A stretch of 15,155 nucleotides of DNA. Source: BS750m-G62 sp964577175 (GTDB lineage Bacteria > Planctomycetota > Phycisphaerae > FEN-1346). Made by a program: the position numbers and the translations under genes. Each line of letters begins with the position of its first letter. The first letter of the stretch is position 1. The DNA lies in the NCBI GenBank assembly GCA_964577175.1, contig CAZNYC010000099.1, positions 1 to 15,155 of the forward strand, read 5' to 3'. Under the pieces are notes generated by a model. That model saw only the letters and a list, made by a program, of their open reading frames with translations. It had not been told where the DNA came from and searched no databases. Positions 7,289 to 15,115 of the stretch are shown piece by piece.

Positions 7289-8248
7289 CTACGCGTCCGC
7301 ACAGGCCGCCTCGCGGTACAGGCGGAGCGTGAGGCACCGGAGGCTCCCCCCGCCGGCGAGCAGCGCGTCGGGATGGAACAGGACGAACTCGACGCCGCGC
7401 CGCTCCAGGCGGCGGCGCGTCTCGGGCGCCAGGGCGATGTCGTAATGCAGGACCACGCCGGGCTCGAGCGGCACGAAACTGCACGCCCAGCGGCGCTGTT
7501 CCTCGCCGGAGACGTCGACGATCTCCACGCCCCGGCCGGCCATGTGTCGGCGGAAGTCGATCTCCCGCACGCCCGCCCGCGTGTGCAACTGCGCCGAAAG
7601 AAACGCCGGCAGGTACGCCAGCGCCAGGTCGCGGTCCACCCGATTGTAGATCATATCGGGATGCATGAACCGCCGGGCCTTCGGCACCGACACGTGGATG
7701 ACCTCGGGGAAGATCGCCAGCGCCCGCGGGATGAACCGGGCGATGGTGGCGGCCGTGTGCCGCTCCGTGTCGGCCACCAGGAGCGTCTCGGGCGAAAGGA
7801 GAAGGCACCCCTCGAACGCGTCGTCCGGCCCGTCGAACGCGTGCGCGACCGGGACGCCGAGCGCCTCCAGCGCCTCGCGGACCAGGTCCTCCTCGCCCCG
7901 GCGGGCCGGGCCGGCCATCCGCGACACCAGCGCCCCCCGCCGGCTCACGACGGCCGTGTCGTGCAGGTAACTCAGGTTCGGCAGGCGGGCGATGCGGGCC
8001 CGGCCGTCCCGGAGGCAGTCGCCCAGTTCCACGACTTCCACCCCGTGCGACGCCAGCACGTCGCGGTACCGGTCGTGCTCGTCGATGAAGCGGGCGACGT
8101 CCGGCACGCCGTCGAAAAGCCAGCGGCGGTAGTTGCCCGCGCCCACCAGGCGCAGCGCCTCGCCGGGCCGGTGCAACATGACGCGGCGGAGCCGGCCGAA
8201 GTACTCGCACCCGTAGTCGACGGCGGCGTCGGTCCCGATGGAAGGCAT
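7289..8248 (-). CDS. Arginine deiminase/amidinotransferase-family enzyme
   Basis: A protein of 319 aa of the guanidine-group-modifying (PF02274-type) superfamily. ATG at 8248 has GGGAG about 7 bases upstream. By eye the catalytic set is complete: D97 in NLSYLHDT, E146 in DAFEG, H196 and D198 in MHPDMIY, and nucleophile C305 in GGGSLRCLTLRL. Known members hydrolyse arginine to citrulline and ammonia, hydrolyse methylarginines or agmatine, or transfer amidino groups. At 319 aa it is shorter than ArcA deiminases and glycine amidinotransferases (both near 400). FEGC replaces the frequent EGGD, so the substrate is open. It is the last gene of a three-gene operon, starting 16 noncoding bases after the EgtD-like gene, which implies co-expression with the methyltransferase and the radical SAM enzyme. 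Confidence 0.85.
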   Translation of the reverse strand: MPSIGTDAAVDYGCEYFGRLRRVMLHRPGEALRLVGAGNYRRWLFDGVPDVARFIDEHDRYRDVLASHGVEVVELGDCLRDGRARIARLPNLSYLHDTAVVSRRGALVSRMAGPARRGEEDLVREALEALGVPVAHAFDGPDDAFEGCLLLSPETLLVADTERHTAATIARFIPRALAIFPEVIHVSVPKARRFMHPDMIYNRVDRDLALAYLPAFLSAQLHTRAGVREIDFRRHMAGRGVEIVDVSGEEQRRWACSFVPLEPGVVLHYDIALAPETRRRLERRGVEFVLFHPDALLAGGGSLRCLTLRLYREAACADA

Positions 8249-8264
8249 CCGGAGGCTCCCGCGT

Positions 8265-9209
8265 CTAGTCGGCCAGGACGAGGAGGTTTTTCCCGGCGGC
8301 GTCGGCGAACGTCTCGACCACGCGAAGGCCGGCTTCCCGCACCCATCCGACCACCTGGCGGCACGTGTGCTTATACGTGAAACCCATGTGCACCACGTCG
8401 CCGGCGTGCAGCCGGACGGGCCCGCCGGGGAACGCCACCTCGGCGTCCCGCAGTATCTCGATGCGTTTACGCGTGCGCCACGCGGGCCCGAGACGGGTCG
8501 GCACGCGCACCACCCGCAGGGAGAAGCGGGCGGCGTCGGGCGGCAGGCCCCGGGCGATGAGCGGCCCCAGGTTGAACCGCGCGTTCTCGGCCGACCCGTA
8601 GGCCCGCTCCACCTCCTGCCGCCAGGCGGCCTCGTCCACCCCCTTCCCCGGACCGAGGTGGCAGTCGAACAGGAACAGGTCCGACGGCCCGAGGGCCGAC
8701 CGGGCCTGTTTCAGCAGCGGGCCCGGCTCGAAGTTCGAGAACGTGTTGCCCAGCAGGCACAGGAGGCTTGGCGGCCGGGCGTGGCGGAGGAGGCGCGGCA
8801 GGTCCGCGATGCCGGCCGTCGCCCCGACCGCGTCCAGGGGCAGGTCGGCCACGGCCGTCAGCGCCGACTCCACCAGCGGGCGAGAGACATCGACGGCCAG
8901 GTACCGCCGGCCCCGGCCGTTTTGCGGCAGCGCCTCCAGCAGGAGCCGTTCCTTTCGCCCGCTGCCCACGCCCAGGCTGACGACGCTCGCGCCGGGGGGC
9001 ACGTACGACGCCACCGCCGACGCCTCCGCCCGGAGCAGGTCCGTCAGGTCCGACGCCACCGCGAACGACGGCGAGTCGTCCAGGTCCAGCCAGTGGCCGG
9101 CCCCGTCCGTCCCGAGATAGAGGAAGGCGTCGGGCATCTCCCGGCGGGCGAGGTGGTCCCGCAGGGACGTTTCGAGGCCGTCTGCGTCGAGGAGATTGAT
9201 GATCGTCAT
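8265..9209 (-). CDS. EgtD-like SAM-dependent methyltransferase (Methyltransf_33)
   Basis: A protein of 314 aa, close to EgtD (about 320). EgtD makes hercynine by trimethylating the histidine alpha-amine. SAM motif I is LGVGSGRKERLLLEAL (79-94); motif II is YLAVDVS (103-109). LCLLGNTFSNFEP (150-162) matches the EgtD segment 'lGSTiGNlep', and ENARFNLGPL (208-217) matches its 'aFNlNlL'. Near the C-terminus, MGFTYKHT (275-282) stands where EgtD has the Glu-x-Ser histidine-binding segment, so the Glu and Ser appear replaced (Gly, Thr) and the substrate may not be histidine. Start ATG 9209 overlaps the stop of the upstream radical SAM gene as ATGA (9209-9206), so translation is probably coupled. 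No EgtB or EgtC is adjacent, so I leave the symbol blank. Confidence 0.85.
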   Translation of the reverse strand: MTIINLLDADGLETSLRDHLARREMPDAFLYLGTDGAGHWLDLDDSPSFAVASDLTDLLRAEASAVASYVPPGASVVSLGVGSGRKERLLLEALPQNGRGRRYLAVDVSRPLVESALTAVADLPLDAVGATAGIADLPRLLRHARPPSLLCLLGNTFSNFEPGPLLKQARSALGPSDLFLFDCHLGPGKGVDEAAWRQEVERAYGSAENARFNLGPLIARGLPPDAARFSLRVVRVPTRLGPAWRTRKRIEILRDAEVAFPGGPVRLHAGDVVHMGFTYKHTCRQVVGWVREAGLRVVETFADAAGKNLLVLAD

Positions 9210-10375
9210 GGGCCGCACGTGCCCTCGCCCGGTTTCGCACACTGGAGACATTCCCCTCGCAGGGCCACGTGGGGCGGCTTGCCTGCGTTGACGCCCACCG
9301 CGTACGCATACCCGCGGCAGCCGATGCACTGGTCCAGGTGCTCGCACCCGGCGCACTTGCCCTCCAGGTGCTCGTCGATGTGCCGCACGTAACGGAACAA
9401 CGGCGAGGAGTGAATCTCCCGAAGCGTCATCAGGTGCGTGTTGTACGGATAGGTGCCGTCGACCTGAAGGCCCGGATGCTCGTCGAACTTCGTCGGCGCA
9501 CACGGCCGGACGTTCCCCTCCAGCGTCACGTACAGGCTGTAGAGGTGCTGGAGGCATCCGCTGCCCGCCAGGGGCGTGTACGGAAGCCAGTCGTACGCGA
9601 ACGCGTTTCGATCGAGGTCCAGCAGACCGAACTTGTAGTCCTGGATCTGGTGCGTCTCCAGGCCCTGGTCGGGCAGGGTCTCCTTGGCGCGGCCGGTGGG
9701 CGTGAGGACCTCCATGTTCGGGAAGATGTTCCGCTCGCGGCAGAAGCGCCAGATGTCGGCGATTTCGTCGCGGTTCAAGCGGCAACTGACGAACGAGGCC
9801 CCCAGGCGGAGGCGCCGCGGGTCCTCCGGCCGGCCGAAACCCGCCTCCAGCAGATGGTCGATGCCCCGATGGATGCGGTCGTACGCCCCGTCCAGACCGG
9901 CGAGGAAATCCTGCCGGTCGGCACGCAGGCTGTCGAGTTTCGTCATGACCGAGGCGCCGCGGTCGAACAGAAAAGCCGCCAGACCGCCGTCGATCGCCAG
10001 GCAGTTGCTGAAGACCATCGGCACCATGCCGAGCGCGTGGATGCGGTCGATGAGGTCGCGGAACCGGGGATGGATCGTCGGCTCGCCCCCGCCGATGACC
10101 ACGATGGACGAGGCGCCGAGCCAGTACGCCTGCTCGATGCGGCTCTCGAGCACCTCGAACGGGGCGACGGCGTCCGGGGCCACGCCGCTCTCGGCGTAAC
10201 AGTACCGGCACCGCAGGTTGCAGGTGCGATTGGTCTCGAGGCGGATGGCGAGCAGGCGGTCGGCGTCGCGGGCGCGGTACGCCTCGGCCGGGTCGAACGT
10301 GTACCCGGCGAGGATGGGCGGGCGGCGGGCGGCGCCGCGGCGCCCGCCGGCCGGACGCGAGGTCTTTGTGTCCAT
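9206..10375 (-). CDS. Radical SAM enzyme with SPASM-like cysteine-rich C-terminus
   Basis: A protein of 389 aa. The start at 10375 has AGGGG about 8 bases upstream; the frame is open further upstream but that part is not protein-like. The radical SAM cluster motif CNLRCRYC has C52, C56 and C59, followed by the SAM-binding GGGEPT (95-100). The C-terminal half carries C274, C292, C341, C344, C350, C353, C376, C379 and C387, a pattern fitting auxiliary [4Fe-4S] clusters of SPASM/twitch domains. Such enzymes often modify peptides or amino acids through the 5'-deoxyadenosyl radical. It is the first gene of an operon with an EgtD-like methyltransferase (4-base overlap) and an arginine-deiminase-like enzyme. 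No precursor peptide gene is visible, so the substrate is unknown. Family call firm, reaction unassigned. Confidence 0.9.
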   Translation of the reverse strand: MDTKTSRPAGGRRGAARRPPILAGYTFDPAEAYRARDADRLLAIRLETNRTCNLRCRYCYAESGVAPDAVAPFEVLESRIEQAYWLGASSIVVIGGGEPTIHPRFRDLIDRIHALGMVPMVFSNCLAIDGGLAAFLFDRGASVMTKLDSLRADRQDFLAGLDGAYDRIHRGIDHLLEAGFGRPEDPRRLRLGASFVSCRLNRDEIADIWRFCRERNIFPNMEVLTPTGRAKETLPDQGLETHQIQDYKFGLLDLDRNAFAYDWLPYTPLAGSGCLQHLYSLYVTLEGNVRPCAPTKFDEHPGLQVDGTYPYNTHLMTLREIHSSPLFRYVRHIDEHLEGKCAGCEHLDQCIGCRGYAYAVGVNAGKPPHVALRGECLQCAKPGEGTCGP

Positions 10376-10442
10376 AAGGCACCCCTGGAAATGCAGGCCA
10401 TTCGCGTGGCCCCGCGACGAATCGGCACCGGGCCCGACATTG

Positions 10443-10473
10443 ATTATAGAACGAGCCCTGCGCGGCCGCACAA
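10443..10473 (-). promoter_or_regulatory. Candidate promoter of the radical SAM-methyltransferase-deiminase operon
   Basis: On the minus strand a perfect TATAAT (10448-10443) lies 19 bases after TTGTGC (10473-10468). The -10 is consensus; the -35 is weak and the spacing slightly long. It would give a leader of about 60 bases before the start at 10375. Confidence 0.55.
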
Positions 10474-10516
10474 GGGCCTTCCCATTTTCGGGGACAGCCC
10501 TCCCGCCTGTCGCGCG

Positions 10517-10554
10517 GGGGGCGGTCTTGCGCCCCCGGCCGTTCTCGCGGCCGG
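10517..10554. other. Two tandem GC hairpins
   Basis: GGGGGCG (10517-10523) pairs with CGCCCCC (10530-10536), loop GTCTTG. CCGGCCG (10535-10541) pairs with CGGCCGG (10548-10554), loop TTCTCG. The two share two bases, so only one may fold fully at a time. They sit between divergent promoters and may insulate them or be dispersed repeats. Confidence 0.45.
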
Positions 10555-10562
10555 TGCCGCCC

Positions 10563-10591
10563 TTGACGTCCCTTCGCTCCGCCGGTACGCT
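10563..10591 (+). promoter_or_regulatory. Candidate promoter of the propeller protein gene
   Basis: TTGACG (10563-10568; five of six consensus bases) is followed after exactly 17 bases by TACGCT (10586-10591; three of six). Strong -35, weak -10, about 110 bases before the start codon. Confidence 0.4.
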
Positions 10592-10703
10592 CCATGGCAG
10601 CCTTTCGGCGGGACGGACCCGTGCCGGTCGGGTTGAAACCGGCGCTGCCCCATCACGGGGCCGGGCTACGCCCCCGCCCCCGAACCTCTCGCAGGAGATG
10701 ACC

Positions 10704-13700
10704 ATGCGACATGCGATCCTCGCAACCCTGACGATAGCGGCGGCGTGCCTTCCCGCCGCGACGGCCCTCGCCGCGGACGCGGGCGCCATCCTCGACGCCG
10801 CCGGCAGCGCAGGCGGACTCGTCGCCGTCCTCGGATGCGACGACCCCGCCCTGCTGGCCGGCCTCCGCCCGAGCGACGCCTACCTCGTGCACGGTCTCGA
10901 CACCGATCCCGCGGCGGTCGCCGCCGCCCGCAAGCACCTCCGGGCCGAGGGCGTGTATGGCCGCGTTACGGCCGGCCACCTCGCCGGCGGGCGGCTCCCG
11001 TTCGTCGACGACCTCGTCAACGTCCTCGTCGTGGCCGACGCTGACGCCGCGGTCCCGGAGGCCGAGATGCAGCGGTGCCTGGCGCCCGGCGGCGTCCTCG
11101 TCGACGCCCGCCGCGCCGACCTCCAGGTCACCCGCGCGCCGGTGCCGGCGGACATCGACGCCTGGACGCACTACCTGTACGACGCGTCGAACAACGCGGT
11201 GTCGAACGACACGGCGGTGGCCCCGCCGCGCGGCCTGCGATGGACGTGCGGCCCGCGGTACGCCCGCAGCCACGAGCACCTGGGCAGCGTGTCGGCGATG
11301 GTGTCGGCGGGCGGCCGGGTGTTCTACATCCAGGATGCGGGTCCGATCAGTTCGGTCTTCCTGCCGCCGGAGTGGGAACTCGTGGCCCGCGACGCCTTCA
11401 GCGGCGTCCGCCTGTGGCGCCGGCCGGTGGAGCAGTGGGAATCGCAGTTGCGCGGGTTCCGCAGCGGACCGCCGGAGATCGGCCGGCGGATGGTCTTCGG
11501 CGGCGGCAGGCTGTGGGTCGCACTCAATTACGCCGACCCCGTCATCGCCGTCGATCCCGTCACCGGCAAAACGCTCGCCACCCTCGACGGCAGCGAGGGC
11601 GCCCGCGAACTCCTTTACGCCGGCGACACCCTCTACGTCCTCGCCGACGACATGACCGCCGACGACCACGAGGCCCGCAAGCGGTGGTTCAACACGCGGG
11701 CCCCCGACCTCAGGGGATACCAGTTCCCCAAAGAGCCGCTGTCGATGTACGGCACCCAGCGGGTGACGGCGTACGATGCGGCGTCCGGCAAGCAGCGCTG
11801 GTGCGACCGCGACGACCGGCCCGCCGCCGAGATCATGCCCGCCACCATGGCCGTCGACGACGGACGCCTCTGCTTCCAGACCACCGACGAGGTCGTCTGC
11901 CTCGACGCCGCCTCCGGCAAGGAGCGGTGGCGGGCCGAACGTCCCGTGGCCGTCAGCCGCTACTCGTGGGCCAGCCCCACCCTGGTCGTCGACGACGGCG
12001 TCGTCGTCACGGGCGACCGCATGCCGGACGACAACATCGGCGACCCGCCCGAGGCGGGCAGCGCCTGGATCATGGACAACCGTCACCAGATGGACCCACA
12101 GCCCGGCGAACTCATCGCCTTCGCCCTGGACGACGGCAAGGAACTGTGGCGGGCGCCGGCGTTCGAGAACTACACCATCCCCATGGACATCTTCGTCGTG
12201 GGCGGCCTCGTCTGGGCCGGGCACGTGCGGAGCAGGAATCACCCCGGATTCACGAAGGGCCGCGACCTGAAGACCGGCGAGGTCAAAGTTGACGTTCCGC
12301 ATAACAAAGAACTCTACAACCTGCGGATGGGCCACAACCGCTGTTACCGCAACAAGGCCACCCGCCGGTTCCTCATCCTCGGCCGCGACGGCATCGAGTT
12401 CGTCGACCCGGCGAAGGGCACCGGCTCCGGGCACTGGTGGGTCCGCGGCACGTGCCAGTACGGCGTGATGCCGGCCAACGGTCTCGTCTACGCCCCGGTC
12501 CATTCGTGCGCGTGCCACGTGGAGGAGAAACTGAGCGGCTTCAACACCCTCGCGCCGGTCTCGGCCGCCCCGGAGACCGAGGCCGACGCCGCCGACCGCC
12601 TCGTGAAGGGCCCCGCCTACGGCGCGACGGTCGGCGCCGAGGCGTCCGACGCCGCCGACTGGCCCACCTACCGCCGCGACACCCGCCGCAGCGGCTACCA
12701 GGCCCTCGGCGCACCCAAGGGACCGAAAGCCGCATGGACCGCCGAATGCACGGCGCCGCTGACGGCCCCGGTCTTCGCCGGCGACACCGTGTACGTGGCC
12801 GAGACGGACCGGCACACCGTTCGCGCCTTCGATGCCGACGACGGGACGGACAAATGGACGTTCGTCGCCGACGGCCGCATCGACTCCCCCCCCACCGTGT
12901 GCGGGAACCTGGTCCTGTTCGGGACCCGCGGCGGTTCGGTCTATTGCTTGCGTGCCGGCGACGGCGAACTCCTCTGGCGGTTCCGGGCCGCGCCGGCGGG
13001 CCGCCGGCTCTTCGCTTACGGCCAACTGGAGTCCGCCTGGCCGGTCCACGGGGCCGTCCTCGTCGACCGCGAGGCCTCCGGCGGCAAGGCCACCGTCTAC
13101 TGCGCCGCGGGGCGCTCGTCCCACCTGGACGGCGGCATCCGCCTCTGGGCCCTGGACGCCGAGACCGGCGAGCCGCGCCACACCGCCGCCATCACCGCCG
13201 ACGAGACGGCCGACGAGACGGCCGGCGGCAAGAACGCCGTCAAGGCGGCGACCCTGCCGGACATCCTCTCGATGCAGGACGGCAACGTGTACATGCGTCA
13301 TATGCGCTTTCTGCCCCGCCTCAGCCGGCAGAACAAGGGGCTCCCCCACCTCTACGCCCCGGGCGGGTTCCTCGATGATACCTGGTGGCACCGGACCTAC
13401 TGGATCTACGGCACCCGGATGATGAGCGGCTACGGCGGCTGGCCGAGGATCGGCAACGTCACGCCGTCCGGCCGGTTGCTCGTCTACGACGGCGGCGAGA
13501 TGATCTACGGCTACGGACGCATGACGTACCGCGCGGGGGCGGGGCACGTCCGGCCCGACGCCGCCAAGGACTACAAGGTCTTCGCCGAGGTCCGCTCGCC
13601 CAAGCCCCGGCCGGAGGACAAGAAGAAGCGCGGCCCCGCGGGACGACGCGAGATCACCTGGGCCGAACCCTTGCCCTTCGTCGCCCGGGCCCTGGTCCTG

Positions 13701-13931
13701 TCGCGCGACGCCCTGCTCGTCGCCGGCGGAGACGGGCTGCCCGGCACCGACGCCGACCGCGAAGCCGGCACGTTCTGCATCGTGTCGCGCGCCGACGGCG
13801 GCCGGCGGGCCGCCTGCCGCCTGCCCGCCCCGCCCGTCCTGGACGGCATGGCGCTGACGGCCCGCGGCATCTTCGTCTCGACCATGGACGGCAAGGTGGT
13901 GTGCCTGCGAGACGCATCGTCCGCCGAGTAA
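10704..13931 (+). CDS. Secreted methyltransferase-like/double PQQ-type beta-propeller fusion
   Basis: A protein of 1075 aa. ATG 10704 is chosen over ATG 10698 because AGGAG (10693-10697) gives 6-base spacing, and a signal peptide follows (residues 1-24, cleavage near ALA-AD). Residues about 27-135 look like a class I methyltransferase Rossmann fold: VHGLDTDPAAVAAARKHL near 62-79, LPFVDDLVNVLVVAD, then CLAPGGVLV near 125-133; the glycine-rich motif I is degenerate (LGCDDP). DIDAWTHYLYDASNNAVSND (about 150-169) opens the first propeller, with blades marked by DxxSGxxxW repeats. A CxC (SCACH, about 601) closes it. DWPTYRRDTRRSGY (about 652) opens a second BamB-like propeller. Such proteins are frequent in Planctomycetota; PQQ binding and enzyme activity are not shown by the sequence. 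It is probably periplasmic or envelope-associated. Confidence 0.85.
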   Translation: MRHAILATLTIAAACLPAATALAADAGAILDAAGSAGGLVAVLGCDDPALLAGLRPSDAYLVHGLDTDPAAVAAARKHLRAEGVYGRVTAGHLAGGRLPFVDDLVNVLVVADADAAVPEAEMQRCLAPGGVLVDARRADLQVTRAPVPADIDAWTHYLYDASNNAVSNDTAVAPPRGLRWTCGPRYARSHEHLGSVSAMVSAGGRVFYIQDAGPISSVFLPPEWELVARDAFSGVRLWRRPVEQWESQLRGFRSGPPEIGRRMVFGGGRLWVALNYADPVIAVDPVTGKTLATLDGSEGARELLYAGDTLYVLADDMTADDHEARKRWFNTRAPDLRGYQFPKEPLSMYGTQRVTAYDAASGKQRWCDRDDRPAAEIMPATMAVDDGRLCFQTTDEVVCLDAASGKERWRAERPVAVSRYSWASPTLVVDDGVVVTGDRMPDDNIGDPPEAGSAWIMDNRHQMDPQPGELIAFALDDGKELWRAPAFENYTIPMDIFVVGGLVWAGHVRSRNHPGFTKGRDLKTGEVKVDVPHNKELYNLRMGHNRCYRNKATRRFLILGRDGIEFVDPAKGTGSGHWWVRGTCQYGVMPANGLVYAPVHSCACHVEEKLSGFNTLAPVSAAPETEADAADRLVKGPAYGATVGAEASDAADWPTYRRDTRRSGYQALGAPKGPKAAWTAECTAPLTAPVFAGDTVYVAETDRHTVRAFDADDGTDKWTFVADGRIDSPPTVCGNLVLFGTRGGSVYCLRAGDGELLWRFRAAPAGRRLFAYGQLESAWPVHGAVLVDREASGGKATVYCAAGRSSHLDGGIRLWALDAETGEPRHTAAITADETADETAGGKNAVKAATLPDILSMQDGNVYMRHMRFLPRLSRQNKGLPHLYAPGGFLDDTWWHRTYWIYGTRMMSGYGGWPRIGNVTPSGRLLVYDGGEMIYGYGRMTYRAGAGHVRPDAAKDYKVFAEVRSPKPRPEDKKKRGPAGRREITWAEPLPFVARALVLSRDALLVAGGDGLPGTDADREAGTFCIVSRADGGRRAACRLPAPPVLDGMALTARGIFVSTMDGKVVCLRDASSAE

Positions 13932-13957
13932 TCGCGGCCTCACCGCCGCCGTCGGGC

Positions 13958-13998
13958 CGAGCGAGGCCTGCGCAGCGGGTGCCCCTCGGCTTCGCTCG
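13958..13998. terminator. Stem-loop after the propeller gene, candidate terminator
   Basis: CGAGCGAGGCC (13958-13968) pairs with GGCTTCGCTCG (13988-13998), 11 bp with one G-T pair, around a 19-base loop, 27 bases after the stop codon. Alternative pairings exist: GCGGGT (13975-13980) with ACCCGC (14011-14016), and GCCTG with CAGGC. No T-run follows. It could end the propeller transcript, attenuate the next gene, or be a dispersed repeat. Confidence 0.45.
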
Positions 13999-14063
13999 CG
14001 ACAGGCGCCGACCCGCCGCGCACGAGTTCGCGGGTATCACGGGGAAGACAACGAAAGGCCGAT

Positions 14064-15080
14064 ATGCGAAACGCCCTCATCCTCGCGTCCGTGTTTGCCT
14101 GTATGTGGCTTTGTGCGGCGGCGCCTGCGAGCGCGGCGGAAAACGGCGAGGCCGCCGAACCCGTGCCCGTCCTCTTCGACACCGACATGGATACCGACTG
14201 CGACGACGCCGGCGCCCTGGCGATGCTGCACGCCCTTGCGGACCGCGGCGAGGTCCGCATCCTCGCCACCCTCGTCAGTTCGCGGTACGCCTACTCGGCG
14301 CCGTGCGTGGCGGCGATCAACCGGTACTTCGGCCGGCCCGGGCTGCCCATCGGCGTGCCCAAGGGCGACGGCGCGAGCACCCGCCGCGGGTCGCGCTACG
14401 CCAAACCGGTGGCCGAGGCGTTCCCCGCGCCGCTGGAGTCAAACGCCGACGCCCCCAGCGCCGCGACCGTCTACCGCAAGGTCCTGGCCGCCCAGCCGGA
14501 CGGCAGCGTCGTCGTGGTGACGGTCGGCTACCTGACCAACCTCCGCGACCTGCTCGCCACCGGGGCCGACGCCCACGCCGACCTGACCGGCCGGGAACTC
14601 GTCGCCCGCAAAGTCCGGCACTACGTGTGCATGGGCGGGCGGTATCCCCGGCATCGGGACCACGGGGAGTACGGCAACTTCATGCCGGACCCGCGCGCCG
14701 CCGTGACCGTGGCCCGCGACTGGCCCGGCCCGATCACCTTCTCCGGCGACGGGCGGAAGGTCCAGACCGGCCGCCTCCTCCGCCGCGAGGCCCCGCAGAC
14801 CAGTCCCGTTCGCCGCGCGTACGACCTGTACCTGGGCGACCGGCCCACCCGGTCGAGTTGGGACCAGGTCGCCCTGCTCTACGCCGTCCGCCCCGGCGCC
14901 GACTACTGGCACGTCACCACAGAGGGCAGAAACCACATCTTCCCGAACGGCACCAACCAGTGGCGCAAGGAGCCGGACGACCCGCGGCATCGGCTCGTGA
15001 CCGTCCGGCGCGAAAAGCGGGACGCCGTCCAGTCCCTGATCGACCGCCTGATGGCCCACCAGCCCGACGGGTCCGAGTGA
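14064..15080 (+). CDS. Secreted nucleoside hydrolase (IUNH superfamily)
   Basis: A protein of 338 aa, usual length for the family plus a signal peptide (residues 1-24, cleavage near ASA-AE). ATG 14064 follows AAAGG (14054-14058) by 5 bases. The Ca2+/ribose-binding cluster is FDTDMDTDCDDAGAL, with D39, D41, D45, D47 and D48 in the DTDxxxDxDD form. GYLTNL (155-160) matches the family's 'GPLTNL', and NFMPDPRAA (205-213) matches 'EfN..DPeAA'. The C-terminal active-site region reads SSWDQVALLYA, keeping D267 but with Trp where many family members have the catalytic His-Asp pair. The enzyme would split ribonucleosides into base and ribose, here outside the cytoplasm, consistent with nucleoside scavenging. 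It lies 132 bases after the propeller gene on the same strand; co-transcription is possible but a stem-loop intervenes. Confidence 0.87.
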   Translation: MRNALILASVFACMWLCAAAPASAAENGEAAEPVPVLFDTDMDTDCDDAGALAMLHALADRGEVRILATLVSSRYAYSAPCVAAINRYFGRPGLPIGVPKGDGASTRRGSRYAKPVAEAFPAPLESNADAPSAATVYRKVLAAQPDGSVVVVTVGYLTNLRDLLATGADAHADLTGRELVARKVRHYVCMGGRYPRHRDHGEYGNFMPDPRAAVTVARDWPGPITFSGDGRKVQTGRLLRREAPQTSPVRRAYDLYLGDRPTRSSWDQVALLYAVRPGADYWHVTTEGRNHIFPNGTNQWRKEPDDPRHRLVTVRREKRDAVQSLIDRLMAHQPDGSE

Positions 15081-15115
15081 GACCTTTCAGGGCCTCGCGC
15101 GGCCCGGCCGCTGTT

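Larger units (their letters stand above)
10376..10703. other. Divergent promoter region with tandem hairpins
   Basis: This 328-base gap separates the radical SAM operon (-) from the propeller protein gene (+). It holds a minus-strand TATAAT near the operon, a candidate plus-strand promoter at 10563-10591, and two back-to-back 7-bp hairpins at 10517-10554. No small precursor-peptide-like ORF with a Shine-Dalgarno sequence was seen on either strand. Confidence 0.6.

Noticed and set aside
7289..10375. Ergothioneine biosynthesis cluster
   Set aside because: EgtD-like gene only; no EgtB sulfoxide synthase, EgtC or EgtE nearby, and the histidine-binding segment looks changed.
10444..10656. Small minus-strand ORF as a RiPP precursor for the radical SAM enzyme
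   Set aside because: The translation is Arg/Pro/Gly-rich without a leader-like region or repeated core, it has no Shine-Dalgarno sequence, and it overlaps the operon promoter.
10218..10703. N-terminal extension of the propeller protein
   Set aside because: In frame and open, but it overlaps the radical SAM gene, and the signal peptide and Shine-Dalgarno sequence mark the start at 10704.
10653..13943. Antisense open frame of 1096 codons on the minus strand
   Set aside because: It mirrors the propeller gene, has low-complexity Gly/Ala/Val/Arg composition, no motif, and no Shine-Dalgarno sequence. It is a by-product of G+C-rich codon use.
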